From Clostridiaceae bacterium Marseille-Q4143 (lineage in GTDB: Bacteria > Bacillota > Clostridia > Lachnospirales > Lachnospiraceae), in NCBI GenBank assembly GCA_018228645.1, contig CP073693.1, positions 496,001-560,000 of the forward strand: 64,000 bases of DNA. The letters run 5' to 3'. Position 1 is the first letter of the stretch. The number at the start of each line of letters is the position of its first letter. Position numbers and translations under genes: made by a program. The notes beneath the pieces were generated by a model. It searched no databases. It saw only the letters and a program-made list of their open reading frames with translations, and was not told the DNA's origin. Of the stretch, positions 17,855-28,300 are shown piece by piece.

Positions 17855-17916
17855 AAAATTCAGACCTTTCTAAGAGATTTCAGTCGTTGACTGCATGGTC
17901 AACCAGTGATATATTT

Positions 17917-17963
17917 ATTATATCTGATAGCAATTTTTGTTCAAGTACGCAAATTATTTGTAC
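17917..17963 (-). promoter_or_regulatory. Promoter and likely HxlR operator, flavin reductase / hxlR divergent region
   Basis: For the flavin reductase the minus strand has TTGAAC, 16 bases and TATAAT. Directly upstream, GTAC repeats bracket 11 AT-rich bases at 17945-17963 (GTAC...GTAC). HxlR-type repressors often use GTAC-containing dyads, so this is the likely binding site for the divergent regulator. Confidence 0.55.
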
Positions 17964-18008
17964 CTGGTATCAAAAAATATACCGCAAAAGACGAGGAACG
18001 ATCCAATT

Positions 18009-18362
18009 ATGACTTATGAAGAATTCAAAGAAAAGGTTGGCAGTGTCATTCTAACCGACGAGGGAAACTGCCCGGTCACGCCGGTGGTTCAAATGCTGCA
18101 GGGCAAATGGAAACTCCAAATTCTCTATGAACTGTGCATCAAGTGCCCCATGCGGTTTGGGGAACTGAAAAAGATGCTAAAGCCAATTACAAATACGGCG
18201 CTGACAAATGCCCTCAAAGAGTTGGAAGCCGATGATTTGATACAGCGAATCCAATACAACGAGATGCCCTTGCGGGTGGAATATTTCCTTACTGAGAAAG
18301 GTCGTGACCTGCTGCCGGTCTTTTACGCCATTTCCCAATGGGGAATGAAATATATACCATGA
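18009..18362 (+). CDS. HxlR-family transcription regulator
   Basis: A 117-residue winged-helix regulator of the HxlR/YodB type. CPVTPVVQMLQGKWKLQILYEL, MRFGELKKMLKPIT and ELEADDLIQRIQYNEMPLRVEYFLT are the family hallmarks. Cys in GNCPV near residue 15 lies where redox- or quinone-sensing Cys6 of YodB-type proteins sits. A longer frame exists, but GAGGAA precedes this ATG. It is divergent from the flavin reductase-radical SAM unit and is the obvious regulator of it. A strong terminator follows. Confidence 0.9.
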   Translation: MTYEEFKEKVGSVILTDEGNCPVTPVVQMLQGKWKLQILYELCIKCPMRFGELKKMLKPITNTALTNALKELEADDLIQRIQYNEMPLRVEYFLTEKGRDLLPVFYAISQWGMKYIP

Positions 18363-18392
18363 TTCTAACTATATTAATATCTGTATGATAAT

Positions 18393-18436
18393 AGCCGGGA
18401 GGCATTGACAATTTGAGTCAACTTCCCGGCTTTTTT
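18393..18436 (+). terminator. Terminator of the HxlR gene
   Basis: AGCCGGGA pairs with TCCCGGCT around an inner TTGAC/GTCAA stem, followed by TTTTTT. Confidence 0.9.
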
Positions 18437-18445
18437 ATGCATTCT

Positions 18446-18550
18446 CTACTGCTGCAAAGGATTCAGGACATAATATTCCGTCCGCAGCACAGTGATTTTA
18501 ACCTTCTTATGCATTAGTATATCATTTTGAACCTGCTCCGAAATCGTCAT
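18446..18550 (-). CDS. Possible 34-codon ORF coupled to the SIR2 gene
   Basis: The ATG overlaps the stop of the first SIR2-like gene (ATGA, 18547-18550) and opens a 34-residue frame that begins MTISEQVQND and ends NPLQQ. It is basic in the middle and has no recognised family. The four-base overlap copies the junction between the other SIR2 genes, which favours real translation, but short frames of this length occur by chance. It could be the start of a truncated fourth gene. Confidence 0.3.
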   Translation of the reverse strand: MTISEQVQNDILMHKKVKITVLRTEYYVLNPLQQ

Positions 18551-19383
18551 GCCTCGCACGCCTCCCGAAGAGCAGGCAGCAGCTCATCCAGCCGTCCGTC
18601 CAGTCCGAAGGACTTCTCTTTGATATTGTCCGCAATGTAGATCTCACCCAGATTGATGGTCACATAAGTGGCGTTTGGCTCGCTGGCCACCAGGCGCATC
18701 ATCGGGGCCTTGATCAGCTGATTGCGCCAGCCAATGCCCAGCTCCAGAACCACCAGTTTCTTTCCGTGGTAGGTTTTCAGAAAGTTTTGGAACCGTGCCT
18801 GGGCAGCGGTATCCGGAATCATTCTCTGACCCGCACCCATGTGGATGTCCATGGGACCTCCGCACTTGGGACAACGCGGCACCAACTCTGTAGGCACATG
18901 GCCGCCCTGTTCGGCAGCCAATAATTTTTCGACCACCTCTAAACTTGAATAGAGGGTGTCGTGGCAGGGGCGGGCACACTGCATCGTAAACCAGTTGCCC
19001 TCTATCTCATGGATTTTCGTCGGATCAAAGCCACACAGTTCAAAGTGACCTTCTCCGTTTGATGTGACGACAAAGTAATCTTTCTCTCCCACAATGGCCT
19101 TCAAATCGTTCATCACCGGCGTAGGCTGGTACTGCCCGCAGTAATGATGGATGAGCCGGGCCCAGAAGGCCCATTTTTCCTCCTCGCTGGGCCATCTAGC
19201 CATCATGCCCTGCAAAATGCACCCAAGTCCGTACTTCCGTTTAAAATCCCCAAACAGTCTTTCAAAGGCCGCATTGTCCGCAAACAAATGCAGTCCTTCG
19301 GTGATGGACAGGCCGTTACTGGCTCCGATCAAGATAGCGTCCGCTTCTCTGAATTTTTCCGCAATAGGATTCCAATCAATCAT
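18547..19383 (-). CDS. SIR2-like NAD-dependent protein (tandem copy 1)
   Basis: A 278-residue protein of the sirtuin fold. The NAD-binding turn reads GASNGLSITEG, the canonical N-x-D segment reads TSNGE (Asp to Glu), and the position of the catalytic His is Glu in HEIEGNW. A four-cysteine zinc site is present (CARPC and CPKCGG). These changes and the zinc spacing resemble class M (SirTM-like) sirtuins, which in some bacteria act as ADP-ribosyltransferases rather than deacetylases. AAGGAG precedes the ATG. It is the third of three same-strand SIR2 genes and the most divergent at the active site. Whether it is active cannot be told. Confidence 0.8.
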   Translation of the reverse strand: MIDWNPIAEKFREADAILIGASNGLSITEGLHLFADNAAFERLFGDFKRKYGLGCILQGMMARWPSEEEKWAFWARLIHHYCGQYQPTPVMNDLKAIVGEKDYFVVTSNGEGHFELCGFDPTKIHEIEGNWFTMQCARPCHDTLYSSLEVVEKLLAAEQGGHVPTELVPRCPKCGGPMDIHMGAGQRMIPDTAAQARFQNFLKTYHGKKLVVLELGIGWRNQLIKAPMMRLVASEPNATYVTINLGEIYIADNIKEKSFGLDGRLDELLPALREACEA

Positions 19384-19400
19384 ATTCGTTCGCTCCTTTT

Positions 19401-20282
19401 CTATTTTATGGTTGCTGCGATGGATCGCTCCTGCCGGAGGGCAGCTAGAGTTTCCGCCAAATCTCCTTGCAGATACAAGCTGCGTGCCTGCAGATGCTCT
19501 GGCCTATGAGATGCCTCTCGATTAAGACATGCATAAAAGACGTTTTCGTTTTTGGTAGTAAGTTCCCAGAAGGGCAATTTGATGATGCTGGGTGTCATCT
19601 CACCCACGCCAAGTTCCAACAGCAGGACTTTTTTGTCGGACTGATCCATTATCCAGCGCCGGAGGAAAGCATGGTAGCGGTCCAAGCTATCCTGCCAGAA
19701 GGTTCCCTCCAGGAAGGTATCATCTCGTACCCAGGGCACCAGCATCCGCCCGCAATCCGGGCAACGAGGAACAGCCTCCTCCGGCAGGTGAACGCCTACC
19801 AAGCAACCAGTCAGTTTCTTCACCAGTTCGCGGTTTTCCCCAATATCATCCCGGCAGGGCTGACTGCATTGGCAGTAGCTAAAGTCTCCCTAAAAGGCGC
19901 AAATCTGTTTCTGGGGAAATACTCGAAAAAACTGCTGATCCACATTAGTGGTCAACACAAAGACAGATTTATCTGCAACAAGCGCCTGCAGGTCCAGATA
20001 GGGCTGCCCAGTAGGGGCTTCCCACATGAAGCGTATATATTGGCTGTAATACCCCCACTGTTCCCCATAGCTGGAAAAGCAATGGTAGAATCCAGCCAGC
20101 GGGGAGGTGAAGCCATACTGTTCGCGAAAGGGAGCCAATGCCTCCGAAAGTGCCGGGGACCAATGGTAGTGGTCATATCCAGCCGCGCTTGACAGGCCGG
20201 AGCCGCCTCCGATCACAACGGCATCTGCTTGATCAATACGCTCGGCAAGTTCCTGAAGCACCGTTTGGTTTCCAATCCTCAT
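19401..20282 (-). pseudogene. SIR2-like gene with in-frame amber stop (tandem copy 2)
   Basis: One frame of 293 codons is interrupted only by TAG at 19890-19892. The first part carries GGGSGLSSAAG and TTNVD; the second carries CQCSQPC, CPDCGR and the C-terminal VLLLELGVGEMTP block. Alignment by eye with the neighbours puts the stop at the catalytic-residue position: EIQGD in copy 3, EIEGN in copy 1, AF-stop-GD here. CAG to TAG would explain it. Both halves otherwise look under selection, so the change is recent or is read through. The start overlaps the stop of copy 3 (ATGA). Confidence 0.75.
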
Positions 20283-21259
20283 TGATCGTTATCTCCGCTG
20301 CCCATGGTGTCCCGTGCATCCCGTAGCACTTGAGCAATGTCGGCCACAATGGTCATGCCCTTGTCCTCCAACTGCTTGGGCAGGAAGTCATACTTGTTGT
20401 TGATAGCAATATATCGAGCATAGGGAAAGCTGAGGGTCATGTTCCAGAAAGGCTCCTGGATAAACATGGGAGTCATTCGGCCAACGCCCAGCTCCAGGAA
20501 CAGAATTTTGCTGTCTTTGTGTTCCAGCACATAGCGAGAAATTTTTTCGTACTGTTCTTCGTATTTCTTTCCTTGCAGGAAATTTCCATATCCTCGCACC
20601 CAGGGGAATGCCTCACCACCGCAGTGGGGGCACCGGGGAATGAGATCCGTAGGAATCTTCGTACCATCCCCCATAGCGGCTACCATATCAGCCACCGGCT
20701 TTACCGCATCCCAAGTGTCATCGGTACAACAGGCGGCACACTGGAAGAAACGGTGATCCCCCTGGATCTCTGCCACCTTCTCCTCCGGGTAGAGTTTGAC
20801 AAACTGGGTATCCTGGTTAGTGGTGAGGATGAAGAAGTCCTTGCCTTTCAGCAAAGCGTCTAAATCCAAATAGGAATGACGCACAGGTGCGGTCTGGGTG
20901 GTGTGAAGGAAGGTGGCGAGATACCCCCAATACTCTTCCCTTGTCTTCCAGGGGTGCATCATCCCTGCAAAAGCACCTTTGAAGTGGTACTTCTCGGCAA
21001 AAGGGCGGAAGTATTTGCGGTAGGAGTCGTTGTCCTCGTAGTAAAAATCTCCGCCACCGGCAGCGGACAGGCCGGAGGCTCCGCCCACTACCACACAGTC
21101 AGCTTTCTTTACCTCCTGTACCAACCGATCGATCTGTTCGCCATACGGAAGCGGCTTTTTGTCAGTCAGCTGATAAGGCGTACTGCCGGAAGCATAGATA
21201 TGATAGTGCCTGGAATAATTCATCTGGGTCTGCATGACCAAATCATCATAGAAGTTCAT
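20279..21259 (-). CDS. SIR2-like NAD-dependent protein (tandem copy 3)
   Basis: A 326-residue sirtuin-fold protein, first gene of the SIR2 row. It has GGASGLSAAGG for NAD binding, ILTTNQD for the N-x-D motif, Gln in EIQGD where classical sirtuins have the catalytic His, and a zinc site CAACC...CPHCGG. Gln at this place is a mark of SirTM-type enzymes. The ATG at 21259 has AAAGGAAT nine bases upstream; the longer frame would use TTG. A consensus promoter flanked by twin palindromes lies just upstream. No macrodomain or lipoate-ligase gene, the usual SirTM partners, is next to it. Confidence 0.85.
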   Translation of the reverse strand: MNFYDDLVMQTQMNYSRHYHIYASGSTPYQLTDKKPLPYGEQIDRLVQEVKKADCVVVGGASGLSAAGGGDFYYEDNDSYRKYFRPFAEKYHFKGAFAGMMHPWKTREEYWGYLATFLHTTQTAPVRHSYLDLDALLKGKDFFILTTNQDTQFVKLYPEEKVAEIQGDHRFFQCAACCTDDTWDAVKPVADMVAAMGDGTKIPTDLIPRCPHCGGEAFPWVRGYGNFLQGKKYEEQYEKISRYVLEHKDSKILFLELGVGRMTPMFIQEPFWNMTLSFPYARYIAINNKYDFLPKQLEDKGMTIVADIAQVLRDARDTMGSGDNDQ

Positions 21260-21283
21260 TGTCACCATTCCTTTCAAGTTGGT

Positions 21284-21360
21284 GTTATTTTTATTATTAC
21301 TTCAAACTATCTTAGCATCCTCTTACGTCACTGTCAACATGTTGTTATAATAAAAATAAC
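21284..21360 (-). promoter_or_regulatory. Promoter of the SIR2 row flanked by two matching palindromes
   Basis: Minus strand TTGACA (21332-21337), 17 bases, TAAGAT (21309-21314). Two 17-base sites flank it, at 21284-21300 and 21344-21360. The second is GTTAT-N7-ATAAC, and the two are inverted copies with one mismatch. Paired operators around a promoter suggest cooperative repression or a DNA loop. No regulator gene adjoins it. Confidence 0.7.
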
Positions 21361-21427
21361 ATCAAGGTAAAAAGGAGATCAGACAATGAAATATCACACG
21401 AAGTTAGAAGGGATGCTCTTGCAGCGT

Positions 21428-21557
21428 TTATGACGGATTGATTTTCAGAAACTCTTCCATTTGGGACAAAAATTCTTCTGTAAGGTATGCAGAAAAGGAG
21501 CTTTCGCATAGGCGAAGGGAGTTGAAGCGCGGCAGCGGTGTTTGACTGATAATACAT
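21428..21557 (-). pseudogene. Frameshifted remnant of a small gene
   Basis: AGGAGGT stands seven bases before an ATG at 21557 that opens MYYQSNTAAALQLPSP. After about 20 codons the plausible frame shifts and runs to a stop at 21428 with an acidic, helical end (SAYLTEEFLSQMEEFLKINPS region, under 20 residues of match to any one idea). I do not recognise it with certainty, but genes of this kind accompany Tn1549-like elements. A plus-strand 15-codon frame with a good ribosome site (ATG at 21386, beginning MKYHTKLEGM) overlaps it and is noted only as possible. Confidence 0.35.
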
Positions 21558-22133
21558 AAATACCTCCTATCCGGCAGTCAAACACGATATTGAAGTCCAA
21601 CCTCATTATACCGCGCTTACTTCTTTCTGTCTGCCTGTTAGGAGGTTTTCAAGTCACAGTTTCTTTCTGAACATCGGCTTTTATCAGATTCTCCAGTTTG
21701 GAGAGTCTCATTATCCTGCCTGTGCATCCTCGCCCACAGGCTGCCGCACCTGTTTCGCAGCCTGGTTTTGTCGCTCACCTGTTTGGTAGGGGTCCCGTCC
21801 TGCGGACTTGCAACAGAGTCATGGCGCACCGCAGCAAACGCCATGAACGGGAGCTAAATTTTTTTATTTCTGGCGCAATTTTATAGCCAGGTTTCTTTGT
21901 TAAGAACGCCTGCCGAAAGCAGGCAGGCTATTTTCTTTGTATAGCATCAGCTCCCTCCTTAGGCCAAAATAAGGAACGGACAGTAGCTATAAAAAAGCTA
22001 CTCTGCAATCATTTCACATAATATTGGCAAATCGTAAAATAATATTGTGTGAGGTGACGGAGAGTGTCTAAAAAAGACAACAAATTGTTTTCTCGTTTGG
22101 GGTGCTTCATTTGATGAAATTCTTGCTCCACAG
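21558..22133. other. Intergenic stretch, probable mobile-element debris
   Basis: No intact gene is visible. It contains a G/C-rich tract (about 21,690-21,850) of a kind I associate with the mobilisation region of Clostridial conjugative elements, and a hairpin GCCTGC/GCAGGC at 21908-21924 followed by TATTTTCTTT that would terminate rightward transcripts. The origin assignment is from memory of similar regions and is weak. Confidence 0.35.
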
Positions 22134-22265
22134 ATGGAGCGAAGAAGTGAAACTATTGACCGTATCCAGCGTTTAATCCTGCAATGCAGTCAGCGGGATC
22201 AGGAATTTTTACTTGCCCTGATTGATAAAATGCTGGACACCAGAGAAAAACAAGAAAAAAAATAA
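22134..22265 (+). pseudogene. C-terminal remnant of a small helical protein
   Basis: A 43-codon open frame (MERRSETIDRIQRL..., ending DTREKQEKK) looks like a genuine helical C-terminus. The frame extends upstream without a start or ribosome site to a stop near 22,050, and a GTG with a weak site begins in a different frame. I read it as the end of a frameshifted small gene, possibly a regulator of a lost element. A terminator follows at once. Confidence 0.35.
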
Positions 22266-22300
22266 ACGCGGTGGGGTTTTAGATACCCGACCGCGTTTAT
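22264..22300. terminator. Hairpin between convergent ends
   Basis: AAACGCGG and CCGCGTTT form an eight-base stem with an inner GGG/CCC pairing. T-rich bases follow on the plus side and A/T-rich bases on the other, so it may serve both the remnant gene and the giant surface protein gene. Confidence 0.65.
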
Positions 22301-22342
22301 CTTTGTCCGCTGATATACGGGCAAATCGTTTTTTATTGTAGG

Positions 22343-25300
22343 TTACTTTCTTGCACCATCCGAGCCGATGGTATATCCGTCAATGGTGGTATTCACCGCC
22401 ATCGTCCCGTCTGTGTAGAAGTAGTACCACTTCTGGTCGTCGGAGAGCCAGCCCTTCACTGGCTTCCCATTTCTGTAATAGCTCCACTGGCCGCTGTCAT
22501 TCTGCTGCCAGCCGTTTGCGGTCTGCGGGTCAATGACGATCTCCACAAACCGCCGCAGGACGGTGGCGACTTCGGCGCGAATGGCGGTTCCCTTGGGGTT
22601 AAAGCGGTTATTTGCCTTGCCAGCCAGGATGCCCGCCTGCTGCATGGCTCCGATCGCATCCTTCGCCCAGCTGCTGATGTTTTCGTTGTCCGCAAAGGTC
22701 ACAGCCTTTAAGGTCTGGGGCAGATCATAGCCCAACTTTTTGGCATAATTTGCCATGATGACCGCCATCTGTTCCCGGTTGATGTTGGTATCCGGCGCAA
22801 AGGTGGTGGCGGTAACACCCTCCACAATGCCGGTCTGCGCCGCCCAGTTCACATAGGGCGCATAGTAAGCGTCGGCTTTCACATCAGTGAATTTTCCGGT
22901 TTTGTAGCTGTCCGGGTTGATGCCCGCCAGCCGCCCCAGGGCGGTGACGAACATTCCTCTGGTCATGCCGGTGTTGGGGCTGAAGGTGGTGTCGCTGATT
23001 CCGGAGAGCAGTCCCCGGCTGGCTGCAAAGAGGATGTTATCTGCTGCCCAGTGGCCGGTAATGTCGGTAAAGGCCGGGACAAAAGTTTTGTAGCCCACGC
23101 CGTAAACGCTGAAATGACCGGTTTCAAAAACCACCGCTTTCAGGCTGGCATTGTAGCTGGATTGGGTGATCCATTCCACCTTGCCCGCGTCGTCTACATA
23201 GACTGCATAGAGATTACCGGTCTGCTCACCCTTTGCCGGTGTGTAGGGCAAACGCACCGAGATGGTATGTCCATTCAGGCTGGTAATCGGCGTCTCTTTG
23301 CCGCCGGAGAGGTACACCAGCGACAGGTCATAGGCCGGTCTTGTTTCTATGGCGGCTTTGGCCTCGGTAGAACGCAGCGCATCCACCTTATCTGCCCGGA
23401 GAATGATGTCCCCTCCAGCAGAGGCGGCATCCAGCTGCTTCAGAGTATCCAGCCCGATATTAACCGAAACCAGATGGTCTGTTGCAACGGTAAACTGCCG
23501 GACTTTTTCTTTGATCAGCAGATCCAGTGTCTGCGCCTTGATGGTCACGTTAAAAGAGGTCTGGCCTGCCGCCGAGGTGATGGGAACGGTAATGGCAATC
23601 CCGTTCTCTGTGGTGCCGTTCTTTTTCGCATCCTGTTTGGCCTTGTCGATGGCGGACTGTACAGAGCTGTTGTCCACTGCCGCATTGCCGTTTGCATCCG
23701 GCTTCATTGGCTGCGTTTCGCTGGTAACCGGGGCATCCGTTTTGGCACTACCGGGCTGATTGGTTCCGCCGGAATTGCCGGAGCTGCCGCTGGACGAACC
23801 ACTGGAGGAGGAATCACCCCCGCCACTGGACGAACCACCGGAGGAGGAACCGCCTTCGCCGCTGGACAAACCACCGGAGGAGGAACCGCCTTCGCCGCTG
23901 GACGAACCACCGGAGGAGGAACCGCCTTCGCCGCTGGACGAACCACCGGAAGAGGAACCGCCTTCGCCGCTGGACGAACCACCGGAGGAGGAACCGCCTT
24001 CGCCGCTGGACGAACCACCGGAGGAGGAACCGCCTTCGCTGGAAGATTGCTTGGAAACGGTCAACGTTCCAGGAACATAAGTGATCGCATAATTGTCATT
24101 TGACAGCGTACCAGTAATGTTGATTGCAGTTTTGCCGGTTTTGCTCATATCCGGTGTCTGCTCGTAAGTCAATGTTACCGTGCCGCTCAGGGTGTCTGCA
24201 CCAAGCAGACCTTCCACCTTGTAGTCCTTATCTGCTTCCGGGCTGCCAAGATCGGGCGCGGTGCTACCGGTGTAGGCGCTCTTATCAAGCGCCGTAACGG
24301 TAACTGACTTTTTCGCTACGGTCACAGTCAAGCTTTGTTCTGCCACATCTGCGTACTCTGCGTTTCCCTGAACCTTATACCAAACAGTGTATTCCCCGGC
24401 ATTTTTCGCTGTGGGGAGCTGCTCACTCCACTCAGAATCGTCAAGCCGGTAGAGCATCGTGCCGCCAGTGGTCTTGCCTGCTGTAACCAGAGCCTGTTCT
24501 GTACCGTTGTAGGTCAGGGCGGTTGCCGTAGGTGCCGTAACAGTGGGGACAAGCTTGTTGGTCGCATTGACATTGACGGTCATCGTGATGTCCTCATAGT
24601 TCATGCTCTTGATTACCACGGTCACTGTGCCCACAGAGCCGGTGGTTTTCACGTCATTTTTCTGAATCGGCAGGATCAGCTTGCCATCTTCCACCTTCGC
24701 ACCGTCGGCGTAATAGGTGCTGGACAAGTTGACCGTTGGTGCGCCGTAGGTCACTGTGCCGTACTCTTTGGGAGTTTCCAGCGTGGGCAGGGCGGGGAGC
24801 GTCACAGTGTAGGTCTTTTCGCAGTCATTTACAATGGTAAGCGCAGTCTCCTTGGTGAAGTCAGGCGCAGCGGCCTTGGTGATGTTGCCAGTCGTGGTGA
24901 AGCTGCTCTGCTTCAGGGCGTAATTCTTCTCAGCCTGCCCCATCAGGGTCACTGTGGCAGTGACGTTCTTGCCGTTGCCCACACTGGCATCATCAAAACT
25001 GGCGGTCACGTTGTAGTCTGTGCCTCGGTTCAAGGTCACGCCGTCGAAGGTCACGCTGGAGATGTCCGCGTTTGTCGTGCCATCATAGGTCTTATCTTTT
25101 ACCGCAACTGAAAATTGCAGTGGGTACTTAGAAATTTCCGGTACCACGGAATCTGTTAATGTCCTATCGTATGAAGCACTTGAATCTGTCGGTGTAAATT
25201 TCACGGTATAAGCCTTGTTATCTTCTACATTCGGATAAATACCAGATGCTGAACTACTATTTTCCGGTTCCCAGCTCCAGGTTCCGGCTACCGGTTGATT

Positions 25301-28300
25301 TGCACCATTATATACACCATAACCAGAAGCCAAAGAAACCGGAATCTGATCAAGTGAAACCCCATAAGTCCCCTTCGCATCCCACTTTTGTGTTCCGTCT
25401 CCTACAATTTTCAGTGCATCCTTGGTAGACACATTAAGCGGTTCCGTTCTCTCAGAAGCAAATGCATTCTCTTTCGCCTTTATTCTGCTGGTTACCTGAT
25501 ATCCATGTGCCGGATATAATCCCTGAATTTCCGTACCGTCAATCCATGTAAATGCTCCGTCTGAATCTGCATCACGGTATCCATACTCAATGTCATTTTC
25601 CGGATTCGTTCTGTTTATGGTAATCGTCGTACCGGTTATATCCACCTCACCCTCAGTTATTGCAGCCGGTGCTGCCGTTCTTTTAAGAATCGTGATCCTT
25701 TCGGGTTTTCCGGCAAATTTCTTATCCGTGTTGCTTGCAGCATACCGATAATAAACCGTACTCTCATGATCGGAAGAAATGATGTCTGTAATCGAAATTC
25801 CTGATCCACTGCCCATTTTTGCAGATGTCCAGTTTGGAGAGGTATTGGTTCCGTTTACAATCACATACTGTAAAGATGAGGAAATTGTGATTTCTTCCTT
25901 CCGATAATCAATATTCGGCTTGTTCGATTCTTCCGGAATCGTCTGTGTTTGCAAATTCGCCACAAAAATCGCTTCACTGGCTGACATGGACGAGGATGCT
26001 TTCTTGCGAATATAGACTGGTACAGACCCACCATTTTCACGAATGCTATCCAGCAGCCCTGTCAGACGAACCATACCACCCTGTCTTATAGTTGTCCATG
26101 ACTGTGCATCATTAGAAGCAGCATACTCCAGATCGCAGGAAGCTTTATTCTCTAAAGTCTCCTGTTCGTAATTGATAGAAACATCAGCAGCAGTAGGTGC
26201 CTCCTGCCGCACTTTTTCTGTCTGGAAATTTACATAGGTTACATCAAGAGATAATTTACCATCCTTTTTAATCATCAGTCTGACAAGATATTCTGTGTCC
26301 GGAGCTAAATCCTGAATAGTATACTCATAGTTTCCGGAAGAACTTTCCTGAAGTGACGTTCCATTCGAGAACATATCCTCTAATGTCCGCTCATCCTCGC
26401 CGGAGGTTAAGAAAAACTTAACCTCTGCTCCGGGAGTTCCTGTTGCCTTAAGTGTAGCAGTCGCTTTTTTTTCAGGACTCGTCTTAATATCCGTGACAGT
26501 TGCGGAAGTGATACTTGCCGCATTATTATTAGAATATGTCTGAGTAGCTGGATCATAATATACCGTCTTACTGTACTTGCGGAAATGCGGGTAATCCTCC
26601 GTTCCAATCACCTGTCCCCACGTACCATCTGATTTTTCACCGTTTAATTTATAGGCAATTTCGCCGAATTTCAGTTTTTCTTCGCTTATAGTAGTAATTC
26701 CACCCAAAGAACTAAAATCACCCTGTGTTGTCTCATAACAGTTCGTAAAAGTAGTCCTACGATCATTCGGGCGCTTAGTTCCTTCCAGTTTTCCTGATAC
26801 AGCCAAGCAATTAGTCACCGTTCCTTTAGTCGCCGCTCCGTTTGAAGAACTATATAAAAAATCTGTTCCTACTACAAAACAATTCTGAATTTTGACATCA
26901 TACATAGCGGTACGACACAATCCACAAGTCCAATCACCTTCAAACACCAGCCCTATATTTTGTACACTCCCATGTTGAATCCTTCCCACCAGTCCCCACT
27001 TATAACTTTCACCGTCATTAGCAGGTCGCAGTCCGGAAATTACATGGTAATTTCCCTCAATAGTCCCCTCGAAAGACCTAGTACCAGATTTGTCTCTAAT
27101 GCTTGTCCAGTCATATCCGGCCGGGATCTTAATATCCTTCATCAGCTTCAGATTGCTCTTCTTATTAAAGTTTTTATCATCATTAAACTGCTTTGCAAAC
27201 CAGAAAAGCTGACCGGCATTATAAATCTCATAATATTCCCCCGACTTTATTGCCTTCTGATATGCATCACATGCTTCACAAAATCCATCTGCATTATAGT
27301 ACTCATGACTACAAACGGTATCATCATGAAACATCTCGATTTCATTTGGTGTTGTTGTCGAAATCGTCTTACCTGATACTGTGATCGGATTGCCGCCATT
27401 TAAGCCTGGTACCGTCACCGAAATCTCTGTGTTTCCCTCATTTTCCGGCAGATATACCGTCAGATGTCCCGTGTTCGCTTCATCATACGAAATCTGCATG
27501 GAAGGAATGACCATAGCTGCACTTTGACCTTCTTGATTGATCAACGGTTCACCATCCTGCTTGATCGTGATATCGGTTGCCTGTAATACCTGATCGCTCG
27601 TGATCGCCGTGGAAACAAATTTTAATCTTGTCTCATAAAGAGGAATTCCGGTCTTCAAAGTAATCGTTGCATTCTCATCATCAACGTCAGCAACGTCAGC
27701 TTCCATCTGATAAACATAGTTTTCTCCAAGCGTCACATCTACCGTTACCTGTGTCTCTGACGTTAATGGTTTCAGATAATTGGATGCCGTAAGTGTGCCT
27801 TGATAAGCGCTCACCTTCATCGTCCCTGCATCCCAGGTAATCTCTCCCACGCTGATCGTCACCGGATAAGAGCTTTCGGTTAATCGTCCATCCGCAATCG
27901 TGCCCTGAATGGTATACTTTTTCAGTCCAAACTCATCACTCTTTGGAAAATAATCACCACCATTTAAGTTGACTACTGCCTGATCACTGATGGAAATGGA
28001 GCCATCCAAGGTACCCTCCGGCAGCACTTGACCGGGCTTCACTGCGATACCGATCGCATATACTTCATTATTATACGCAATGGCCGAAACCGTTCCACCA
28101 TTGATCTCAATATCACCATACTTGTATCTACCTTCTACCGCTTTTGCTCCACCGCCGCCAGCGCCGATTGCGGCTCCGGGGTGTCTTCCTGCGTTCGTAA
28201 CATATCCTCCATAGGCCGTCACATTGCCACCATTGATCTCAATCTTATCCACGCAGCCGTTCGCTCCACCGCCAATTCCTGCTCCACCGTATACATTTTT

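Noticed and set aside
19890..19892. TAG as pyrrolysine
   Set aside because: No PylS/PylT or methylamine methyltransferase is seen, and neighbours carry Gln or Glu at this place, so a CAG to TAG change is simpler.
23051..24103. Long plus-strand frame opposite the giant surface protein
   Set aside because: It mirrors the Gly/Ser repeat and SLH region on the other strand; composition is driven by the repeats, and there is no ribosome site.
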